Part shown: in pieces, positions 26,435-34,292 of the stretch
Position numbering within the stretch: the first letter of the stretch is position 1
Layout: each line of letters opens with the position of its first letter
NCBI RefSeq assembly: GCF_045290345.1
Contig: NZ_CP155447.1
Coordinates: 4,526,001-4,590,000 of the forward strand
Origin: Singulisphaera sp045290345
Lineage (GTDB): Bacteria; Planctomycetota; Planctomycetia; Isosphaerales; Isosphaeraceae
Direction of reading: 5' to 3'
DNA length: 64,000 nucleotides
Made by a program: the position numbers and the translations under genes
Notes under the pieces: generated by a model
Database searches by the model: none
Seen by the model: only the letters and a program-made list of their open reading frames with translations
Told to the model about the DNA's origin: nothing

Positions 26435-29293
26435 TTAGTTCACATAACGAAAGTCGACGGACGCGAACAGGGCCTGAAAGAGCAAGGCCCACGAGTCCTC
26501 ATCGGCCGGCTTCCCTTCCTTCTCGTTCTGAGCGACGAATGTGAGACCGATCCGCCGCTCAGAATCCGTCGGCTTACGCCCAAGGGCAAGCTGGTAAATC
26601 CGATCGATCCGACGGCCATCGTCCAGGCCGGGCCGGGACAGTAGCCGTCGCGCCGCATGCTTCGACTGCTCGAGCACGAACGGGTGATTCAGCAGGAACA
26701 AGGCCTGCGGAGCGACCGTGCTCACATTTCGCCGACCGACAACCATGCTCGGATCGGCGAAGTCGAACACCTCAAAGAGCTCCGGCAAGGCATTCCGAAA
26801 CACGGGTGAGTAGACACTCCGGCGCTTCTCGACGTGCTCGAAGCCGTAGTCCGCAGGGAGATCGATGCGGAACGATGATCCCTTCATTTGTGGATCAAGC
26901 GTTCCACTTACGCTGAGAATCGTGTCCTGGATGCATTCGGCGTCGAGTCGGCGACGGCTCATCCTTCCGAGCAAGCGGTTTTCCGGGTCGACGGCTTGGA
27001 TCTTGGCGTCGTCCACCGAGGAAAGGCGATAAGTCCGGGAGAGGACGATCCGGCGGATAAGCGTTTTGACCGACCAACCCTCCTCCATGAATTGGAGCGC
27101 GAGTTGGTCAAGCAATTCGGGATGCGACGGTGTCTCCCCTGTCGTTCCGAAGTTGTCGGTGGTCCGTACCAACCCCGTCCCGAAGAGCCAGTGCCAGACA
27201 CGGTTGACATAGACACGAGCGGTGAGTGGATTACGTTCATCGGCCAGCCAGTCGGCAAGCTCGCGCCGACCACTCTCGTGACTTGGCATCGTCGGAGCAT
27301 TGCCATAAGTCGCCACCGCGAGGACACCGCGAGGGGCGGCCTCCCCTAAGGTATGGACGCTCCCCCGAACGTGGACCCGAATCTCTTCGATTTTGGGGAC
27401 CTCCTCAACGCCCATGAAGAGCTCCCGCTTCGGCCCCTCGTCCTTCAGACGCTTGAGTTCCTTCTCCAGCTTTGCAGCGAGTTGGGTCGCTTCTCGCGCC
27501 GCTTTGTCAACGGGCTTCGCCGTGCCGGCCCCGGCTTGCGCAGGCCCATCCCCTGCGTCGTGCGGAATGAACAGAACGGCATCGGCCGTGACGTGCCCGG
27601 TTGTCCCTTCATTGGAGATCATCACATAGCCTTGGCCGTTGCTCTCGAACCGAAAGCGACCAAGTGGCACGTAACGGTCGTCAATCGGTGGGGTCGCTGA
27701 CATATCCACGTGGACCATCGAGTCGCCATCGGCGCTCAAGATGGCGACGGGCACCGCCTTCGACCGGCCCGTTCCGGGAGAGTAGGCCAGCCAGACATCG
27801 TACGAGCCGGCGGCTTTGAGCTCGGGGAGGAAAGTGAGAGTCTTTTCCCCCTTGCCCACATTCATATCATGAATATATCCAGTGCCGACATAAGACTGCG
27901 AGTGCTGCGACTCCTTCCATTCACCCACCTTTTTCGCAGTCGTGTCGTCCACCACGACCCCCGGCACCTCGCTGATGGCCAGCACAAGTTTTTTTGCGTT
28001 TCCCTTGGCCTTTCCCACCTTGCCTCGGGTCGTCTTGATTTGGGCCTCAAGCGCCGCAACCCGCTGCTCGTGGGCCTTCAGGAATTTCTCGCGTTCCTCA
28101 ACCACGGGCAAGGGGCGTTCCAGCCATGCCGAGACGTTGGCATGTTCCAGCGTTTTCGTATTGCGCAAGATACCGGCCAGGGCGTAGTAGTCGCGGGTTG
28201 GGATCGGGTCAAACTTGTGGTCGTGACAACGCGCACATCCAATCGTCTGGCCAAGGAACGCCTTACCGATTGTGTCGATCTGCTCATCCACGACATCCAT
28301 GACAAGCTGGGGTTTATCCTGTTCCTCGAGGTTCGTGTTGCCAAGGCTGAGGAACGAGGTCGCGATGAGTTTCTCGCGGCGATCAGGGAGATTCGCCGCG
28401 GGCAACAAGTCGCCGGCGACCTGTTCGCGGATGAAACGGTCATAGGGAATGTCATTATTGAACGCGTCGATCACGAAGTCGCGAAACCGCCAGGCCTGCT
28501 TGAAGACCAAGCCGCGGAGCGTGAGCGACTCGGCATAGCGAACCACGTCGAGCCAGTGCCGGCCCCACCGCTCGCCGAAATGAGGGGACGCAAGCAGTCG
28601 ATCCACCAGGGACTCATAGGCCACCGGAGACGTGTCATTGACAAACGCGTCGACCTCTTCCGGTGTGGGGGGTAAGCCGATGAGGTCGAAATAAAGCCGA
28701 CGCGCCAGGGTCGCCTTGTCGGCGTCGCGAACCGGCTTGAGGCCGCGCGACTCGAGCCCGGCCAGGATGAACCGGTCAAGCTCGGTCCGAGGCCAGTCGG
28801 CGTCGGTGACCTGAGGGGCTGGCACTCGGCGAGGGGGCTTGTACGCCCAGAACGATCGTCCCTTCTCGACGCTCATTCCGGTCAAGGGCTTGGCCTTCCC
28901 CTTGTCCGACTCTTCCGACACGACGCGCGGGTCGGGCAGTCCGATCTGGATCCACCGCTCGAAGTCGGCGACAACCGCTTCGGGCAGCTTGGACTTCGGC
29001 GGCATCGCGATCCCATCGTGCCGCAAGGCGTCCAGCAAGGGACTCTCCTCGGGCTTCTCGGGAACCACGGCCGGCCCCGAATCGCCCCCCGTCAGGAGGC
29101 CAACTCGCGAGTCGACGCGAAGTCCTCCTTTGATCGCCTTGGCGTCAGCCGAGTGGCAGCTATAACACTCCTTGACGAGCACGGGCCGGATCTTCTGCTC
29201 GAAGAACGCAACGCCGTCCGGATCGGCCGCACTCGACACCAGAGGTGCGACGAGCCAAACGAGGCATCCTCCCAGCAAGCCCGTTGCCTTCAT
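26435..29293 (-). CDS. DUF1549/DUF1553 protein with N-terminal cytochrome-like domain and inserted beta-sandwich
   Basis: Secreted protein of 952 residues. A signal peptide covers about 1-22. A planctomycete-type cytochrome domain carries heme motif CYSCH (Cys43, Cys46, His47). DUF1549 follows at about 160-365 (opening ELDRFILAGLESRGL, with YDRFIREQVAGDLLP and CARCHDHKFDPI, a second CxxCH). A golvesin/xanthan-lyase-like beta-sandwich lies at about 445-570 (VVVDDTTAKKVGEWKES, VTADAVLFIP). DUF1553 occupies about 680-935 (RRELADWLADERNPLTARV, NHPFVLEQS). The function is unknown, though the domain mix points to extracellular carbohydrate binding with electron transfer. The DUF1501 gene is downstream. 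Confidence 0.92.
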   Translation of the reverse strand: MKATGLLGGCLVWLVAPLVSSAADPDGVAFFEQKIRPVLVKECYSCHSADAKAIKGGLRVDSRVGLLTGGDSGPAVVPEKPEESPLLDALRHDGIAMPPKSKLPEAVVADFERWIQIGLPDPRVVSEESDKGKAKPLTGMSVEKGRSFWAYKPPRRVPAPQVTDADWPRTELDRFILAGLESRGLKPVRDADKATLARRLYFDLIGLPPTPEEVDAFVNDTSPVAYESLVDRLLASPHFGERWGRHWLDVVRYAESLTLRGLVFKQAWRFRDFVIDAFNNDIPYDRFIREQVAGDLLPAANLPDRREKLIATSFLSLGNTNLEEQDKPQLVMDVVDEQIDTIGKAFLGQTIGCARCHDHKFDPIPTRDYYALAGILRNTKTLEHANVSAWLERPLPVVEEREKFLKAHEQRVAALEAQIKTTRGKVGKAKGNAKKLVLAISEVPGVVVDDTTAKKVGEWKESQHSQSYVGTGYIHDMNVGKGEKTLTFLPELKAAGSYDVWLAYSPGTGRSKAVPVAILSADGDSMVHVDMSATPPIDDRYVPLGRFRFESNGQGYVMISNEGTTGHVTADAVLFIPHDAGDGPAQAGAGTAKPVDKAAREATQLAAKLEKELKRLKDEGPKRELFMGVEEVPKIEEIRVHVRGSVHTLGEAAPRGVLAVATYGNAPTMPSHESGRRELADWLADERNPLTARVYVNRVWHWLFGTGLVRTTDNFGTTGETPSHPELLDQLALQFMEEGWSVKTLIRRIVLSRTYRLSSVDDAKIQAVDPENRLLGRMSRRRLDAECIQDTILSVSGTLDPQMKGSSFRIDLPADYGFEHVEKRRSVYSPVFRNALPELFEVFDFADPSMVVGRRNVSTVAPQALFLLNHPFVLEQSKHAARRLLSRPGLDDGRRIDRIYQLALGRKPTDSERRIGLTFVAQNEKEGKPADEDSWALLFQALFASVDFRYVN

Positions 29294-29606
29294 GCCATGA
29301 GTCCTCAGGCGGGTGAACGGTGGGGACGTTTCGCGGGGGGAACAATCGGTTCCCCTTGATTAGAGCCGAAGCCCCACAAATTGGACAAGCAAGAAGCGAA
29401 GATCGAGGAAAAGGACTGTCCAGAGGAGAAATCGACGACGAACAGAGCCGAACGGGACTCATTCCGGCAGAGAAAATTTCAATTTCCCTAAATCACTGCA
29501 AAGTCACACTTTAGACTCAAACAAACAGACCAATCAGTGACAACCATGTCCAAAATGTCGTTCGCGATGCTTTAGTTTGATGAGGGTTACCAGGGAGGTG
29601 GACGGC
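29294..29606. promoter_or_regulatory. Shared divergent promoter region, AT-rich
   Basis: This 313-base gap separates the DUF1553 operon (minus) from the sigma/FecR operon (plus). Bases about 29460-29585 are clearly more AT-rich than the surroundings. Ribosome site GGAGG at 29594-29598 sets the sigma gene start. No specific promoter boxes are claimed. Confidence 0.5.
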
Positions 29607-30182
29607 ATGTTGAATTCCAATGACATCACGTCACGACACGAACAATCGCCTCCGTCTCCGCCCCCGGAGCGAGTGGACGAGTTTGTCCGGCTGCTCGGCC
29701 AAAATCAGCGTCGGATCTTCGTGTTCGTGATGAGCATGGTCCCCAATCTGACGGAAGCGGAAGAGATCATCCAGGAGACGAACCTCCTGCTTTGGCGCGA
29801 GTTCGACCAGTTCCAGAGCGGCACCAACTTCGCTGCTTGGGCCTGCCGGGTCGCTCTCAACCAGACGATGGCCTGGCGAAAGCGGAAGCGACGAGACCGG
29901 CTTGAATTCAGCCCTGCGTTCCTGGAAGCGATCGCCGCCGAGTCCAATGCCGAGGCTGACCGACTCGAGGAGCGAACCCGTGCGCTCGCTTATTGCATAG
30001 AAAAACTCCCCGAGCAACACCGTCGGCTTCTCCGCACTCGATATGGCGAGGGTCGAGGGGTCGAGGTGATCGGCCAAGAACTGGGCCGGACGGTGGCTGC
30101 CATCTACCGTTCGCTGAGTCGAATTCGTCACACCCTCCACGACTGTGTGACTCAGGCACTCACCCAAGGACAACGATCATGA
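29607..30182 (+). CDS. ECF-type RNA polymerase sigma factor (Rhodopirellula/Verrucomicrobium family)
   Basis: Sigma factor of 191 residues with only regions 2 and 4. Region 2 spans about 25-105 (FVRLLGQNQRRIFVFVMSMV, AEEIIQETNLLLWREFDQF, WACRVALNQ). Region 4 spans about 135-185 (LPEQHRRLLRTRYGEG, IGQELGRTVAAIYRSLSRIR). Such factors direct a small regulon, usually under a cognate anti-sigma or surface sensor. The ATG at 29607 was chosen for GGAGG 8 bases upstream. Its stop overlaps the FecR gene start by 4 bases, and it is divergent from the DUF1553/DUF1501 pair, which it may control. Confidence 0.93.
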   Translation: MLNSNDITSRHEQSPPSPPPERVDEFVRLLGQNQRRIFVFVMSMVPNLTEAEEIIQETNLLLWREFDQFQSGTNFAAWACRVALNQTMAWRKRKRRDRLEFSPAFLEAIAAESNAEADRLEERTRALAYCIEKLPEQHRRLLRTRYGEGRGVEVIGQELGRTVAAIYRSLSRIRHTLHDCVTQALTQGQRS

Positions 30183-31641
30183 GCGGGCTCTGGGACGAGC
30201 TTCAACCGCTTTGTGAAGCGGCCATCGAGGGGCGCCTGAGGGTCGACTCGGCAGCTCGGCTCGAATCACTGGTCTTGAGTGACCCCGAGGCGCGACGGTT
30301 TTACGTCCAATACCTCCACCAGCATGCCTCTCTCCACTGGGCGGTGGCCGACCCTTCGCTACTTCCACAGACGCTTTCACTTGTTGATTCAATCGACCCG
30401 AGTCCCAGATCAACTCCGGAAACCCCGTACCGGAGCTTGCACCGGATGCGCTGGGTTGCTGGCCTGGCCGTGGCGGCCAGCTTGTTAATGGCGCTGGGAA
30501 TTGGCTTGTCTCCGTGGCGGGTGCAAACGCCACTCACGGTGGCGACTCTCGTCGAGGCCAAAGCCTGCAAATGGGACGGCGGATCACTGCCGACGGTCCA
30601 AGGAGCCAAACTCCCGGCCGGCCGGTTGCGCCTGGCGGAGGGCTTGGCCAAGCTCACCTTCGCCAGCGGCGCAGAGATCACCCTGGAAGCACCCGCGGAC
30701 CTGGAACTGGTCTCTCCGAAACGCTGCATCTTGCACGCGGGACGACTCGTCGCCAACGTGCCACCGAACGCGATCGGATTTACGGTGAAGACGCCAACGG
30801 CCTTGATCGAAGATCTTGGGACCGCCTTTGGCGTCAATGTGCTCCAGGGAAAGTCGGCCGACGTCCAGGTCTTTGAGGGGCTTGTTGACGTCCACCATGT
30901 CGGGTCAGGGCAGCTCGCCCACATGCGAACCGGGGAAAACCTTCGGTTCTCGCCGAACACCTTTGCGAAGTTCAACCCAATGGTCGAACGCCCTTCGGCC
31001 GATCGAGACGTGAAGCCAAGCAACGCCGCAATGCGACTGCTCCAGATCTCCACGGCAACCGGGCACGGCAAGGATGCCTACATTCGCCGACCAATCCCCA
31101 TGAGGAATGGTCCCGAAGCCTTGCTGTTGGTCAAGAATACAACCAATGACGACTACGCGAGAAAGGCATATCTCGGGATGGACCTCACTCCGCTTGCCGA
31201 CCTCAAGGTCGTTGACGCGACGCTAAACCTCACGTTTGCCCCGAGTGAGTTAGGTTTCGCATCCGAAGTCCCCGACTCGACGTTCGGAGTCTATGGCCTG
31301 ACCGATGAGTCGCTCGACGCCTGGCAAGAGGATTCGATCCATTGGGAGAACGCGCTGCCAATCTCCCGGGCGGAGCGGCACTCGCCCCCGACAAGATCGT
31401 GTTGCTGGGCCGGTTTGAGATCATGCAAGGCGTGCTCAGCGGCACTCGCTCCATCGCGGGGCAAGCCTTGGCCGACTTTCTGAACCAGGATACCAATGGC
31501 ATGGCCACGTTCATCATCGTCCGCGAGACGAAAGGGAGCGGACGCATGGACCTGGTCCATGGCTTCGCCGGCAAGCACCATCCCCAGCTCTTGCCTCCAA
31601 CGCTCAAACTCACGGCGGTTCCACGGTCGAAACCGAAATAA
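30179..31641 (+). CDS. FecR-domain transmembrane protein with DNRLRE-like C-terminus, frameshifted near the 3' end
   Basis: Likely sensor or regulator partner of the upstream sigma factor. A cytoplasmic N-terminus (about 1-95) resembles the anti-sigma part, with one membrane helix at about 98-115 (WVAGLAVAASLLMALGIGL). The FecR domain covers about 125-260 (VEAKACKWDGGSLP, TPTALIEDLGTAFGVNV, VQVFEGLVDV). A C-terminal DNRLRE/CBM96-like sheet domain starts at about 295 (KDAYIRRPIPM, KAYLGMDLTPL). The frame breaks near 31354 after SIHWENA: restoring one C in CGCGCTGCC gives PANLPGGAALAPDKI, and the next frame continues to 31641. The repaired protein has about 487 residues. As written, the frame ends at 31483. 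Confidence 0.85.
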
Positions 31642-31741
31642 TCGCAAGTATCAGTGGACGCGGGAGCATCCCTATTTACAGGGGCTCATTCTCATGCACG
31701 ATTCATTTCCATGAATCACGGCAATCTCAAAACGACCAGAG

Positions 31742-31824
31742 GAACTCGGTTCCGAGTTCTTGACCTCAAACACCCCGGTTTCGGGTGACGAGGCAGCGGA
31801 TGGCTCCTTATGTGAGCCATCCGC
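31742..31824. terminator. Hairpin cluster between convergent genes, probable bidirectional terminator
   Basis: It lies between the FecR gene and the convergent cytochrome gene. Hairpin 1 is GAACTCGG-tt-CCGAGTTC (31742-31759). Hairpin 2 has CACCC/GGGTG arms near 31771-31787. Hairpin 3 is strongest: GCGGATGGCTC (31796-31806) and GAGCCATCCGC (31814-31824), a perfect 11-bp stem with a 7-base loop. No long T-tract follows. Confidence 0.65.
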
Positions 31825-31838
31825 CGCGTGAGACAAGA

Positions 31839-34292
31839 TCATTTCTCCGGCTCAACCAGCCCTGGCAATGAACCCACATCGAGTTTCTCACTTCCCACGG
31901 CTTTGGCGGGGGAGGCGAGAACGAAGGAAGCCAGGTCGGCTAACTCCTGCGGACTGATCTTCGCCGCGAGCCCTTCGGGCATTAGCGACTTGCCGGTGCT
32001 GGTTAATTCTTCGATCTGACTCCGGAGAATCACGTCCTGGATCCCATCCGCACGACGGATCGTGACGCTCGAGGCCGTTTCCGAGGCGATCAATCCGGTG
32101 AAGACGCGTCCGCCGCGATCGCCAAGAACGTATTGCACATAGTTGGGGGCAACGAACTGATTGGGGTCGAGCACATGCGTCAGGAACGACTCCGACTCGC
32201 GAAACTGGGTGACCGTAAGGTCCGGACCAACCGCGTGCCCCGTGGCGCCGATCTTGTGGCAAGTCATGCACTGTTTGGCGAAAACCGCTTCTCCGCGGCT
32301 TCGATCGCCGGTCAACTTCAGCGCCGCCTTCATGGCCGATTGCAGGTCGCTGGAGAGGCCGGCCTCTTGCTTGCCAAACGTGGCGCGGGCCAACGTGGCA
32401 AGCTCCTGGTTCTTGTGATTGATGAGCAATGGGCGCCGCGCCAGGTCGATCTGACTGGCATCAACGGCCCCTGAAGCGATCCCCTTGAGCAAGGCCAAGG
32501 TCCATGATTCCCGGGCCAGGAGGGTTGCGACCGCCTCGGTGCGAACCGAGGGAACGAGCTGTCGGTTATTGGCGAGGATGAACTCGGCGATTTGCGGTTC
32601 ATCGTAGCCAGCCAGGGCACGAAGCGACGCGATTTGAATCGCTTCGGGCTGATGCGGATCGATCAGACGAGTCAGGGAGTCGCGAACCCGAGGAAACGGT
32701 CCGCAAGCCAGGACTTCGATCGCCTTGAGTCGCCGATCGACCGCGAGTTCGTCATTCCCCAGTTCCTCAATCGCTCGATCGAAGAGTCCGGCGACAAACC
32801 GGTCCGCCTTGGTTGAAGGAGGTTCGATGATGCTCAGGTGTCCCCCCGCCTGCCTCAAGCTGGCTCCAAACGCCAGGAAGAGCCTTCTTGCGAGCGCTGA
32901 ATCGGTGGGATCATTCGCGTGTGAGGCGATCGTTTCCAACGTCTGTTTGATCTCATCCGGTTGCCGTCGAGCGCCGATGATCCCGGCGAGCTGCTCCAGA
33001 AATGCCTGCCCAGCCGGTCCCGCAACGAACGTGCGATCGCTGGCCAGTTCGGCGAGAAGTGAGTGAGCCACTGTGGCGGAGGAACTCAGGACCGCCAGCC
33101 TCATCCAGGAGTCGGCGGAATCGCGGCGGGCGATCACGGCGAGGGGAATGGAGGTGAGCGGTTGCTTCGATGCGCCCAGATGGAGAGCGACTGCGAATCT
33201 GACACGGACATCGGGGTCATTGGCGTGATCCGCGACAGCCTTGAACAACTCGGGCGCACGATCAAGCGAGGACTCCGCCAGCCGGATCGCGTGCTCAACG
33301 ACTCGCGGTGATGCATCAGCGATCGCGGCGAGTAAGTCGGCCTCGGTCAATGCATCTAATCCATGCAGCGACCAGAGTGCGTGGATTCGAGATACCGGCC
33401 GGTTGCTCGCGGCCAAGAGCCGGCGCAAAGATTGTTCAACCGTGCGATCCTGTCGCTCGAAGATCAGTCGATGGGCCGTCTCGCGCCACCAACTGTTGGG
33501 ATTCTCGAGGACCGCGACGAGTTCTTCCGTTGTCGCGGAACCAAGCCGAGGAGCGGGAGGAGGTTGGAATCCATTGGGGGCGATCCGATAGATTCGCCCT
33601 TGGTCGCGTCCTCGCCGCAGGTCCAGGTGCTCCATCACATCCAGGGGGATATGAATCGCCTCGATGATCTCTCGGCTCATATCCAGAACGTGCAAGGTGC
33701 CGTCGGGCGCATTGAGCAAATTCACAGGCCGGAACCAGTTGTCCGACGACCTGACAAACTCAGTCTTTTCGTCGACCCGACTTGAAGTGAACGTCGGGCC
33801 ACTGGGCTTGAGTCGCATTCGATGGATCAGGTTGTTCTGAGCATCACTGACGAAGACATCGCCGTAGTAGGTTTCCGGGTAGGCTGCACCCCGGTAAACA
33901 GTGACGCCCGAGGCGGCATCCACGACATGGTGGCTGGCCCCCGCGACATTCGCCGCGCGATCGCCGTGGGCAATGCGACGGCCCGAGCGAATCTGTCTCC
34001 AGCCTTCCAGCGGACTGATCCGAAAAATCGGAACGTTCGACCCGCCCACATTCTCGAGTGCCGAGGCGACCGGAAGAAACGGGTTCCGTGCCAGCGCGTC
34101 GAGAGGGACAACCGCATGCATCAAGGGACGTGACTCGCTGCAAAGAAAACGGTTGCCGTCGTCGTCGAACGTATTGCCGAACTGAACCGTGCCGGTGATG
34201 GGCTCCAGGGCTTCGTTCGTCGGATCAAACCGAAAGTCTTTCCCGGCAAGCGAGACTTCGGCCGCGTTCGGATCGGTCGCCGACTTGACGCT
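31839..34292 (-). CDS. 3' part of broken gene: PVC dehydrogenase rear half, HEAT repeats, cytochrome c
   Basis: This frame continues the protein begun at 36597 after a frameshift at the CCCC run 34293-34296 (plus strand). It reads SATDPNAAEVSLAGKDFRFD, then propeller blades (GDVFVSDAQNNLIHR, GTLHVLDMSREIIE), then alpha-helical HEAT-type repeats over about 400 residues. It ends with a cytochrome c domain (heme motif CMTCH, distal Met in SLMPEGLAAKI). Alone it lacks a signal peptide and could start only internally (e.g. 34121), so it is not believed to be an independent gene. The architecture matches the C-terminal part of the protein encoded at 18630-21761. Confidence 0.85.
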   Translation of the reverse strand, partial: SVKSATDPNAAEVSLAGKDFRFDPTNEALEPITGTVQFGNTFDDDGNRFLCSESRPLMHAVVPLDALARNPFLPVASALENVGGSNVPIFRISPLEGWRQIRSGRRIAHGDRAANVAGASHHVVDAASGVTVYRGAAYPETYYGDVFVSDAQNNLIHRMRLKPSGPTFTSSRVDEKTEFVRSSDNWFRPVNLLNAPDGTLHVLDMSREIIEAIHIPLDVMEHLDLRRGRDQGRIYRIAPNGFQPPPAPRLGSATTEELVAVLENPNSWWRETAHRLIFERQDRTVEQSLRRLLAASNRPVSRIHALWSLHGLDALTEADLLAAIADASPRVVEHAIRLAESSLDRAPELFKAVADHANDPDVRVRFAVALHLGASKQPLTSIPLAVIARRDSADSWMRLAVLSSSATVAHSLLAELASDRTFVAGPAGQAFLEQLAGIIGARRQPDEIKQTLETIASHANDPTDSALARRLFLAFGASLRQAGGHLSIIEPPSTKADRFVAGLFDRAIEELGNDELAVDRRLKAIEVLACGPFPRVRDSLTRLIDPHQPEAIQIASLRALAGYDEPQIAEFILANNRQLVPSVRTEAVATLLARESWTLALLKGIASGAVDASQIDLARRPLLINHKNQELATLARATFGKQEAGLSSDLQSAMKAALKLTGDRSRGEAVFAKQCMTCHKIGATGHAVGPDLTVTQFRESESFLTHVLDPNQFVAPNYVQYVLGDRGGRVFTGLIASETASSVTIRRADGIQDVILRSQIEELTSTGKSLMPEGLAAKISPQELADLASFVLASPAKAVGSEKLDVGSLPGLVEPEK

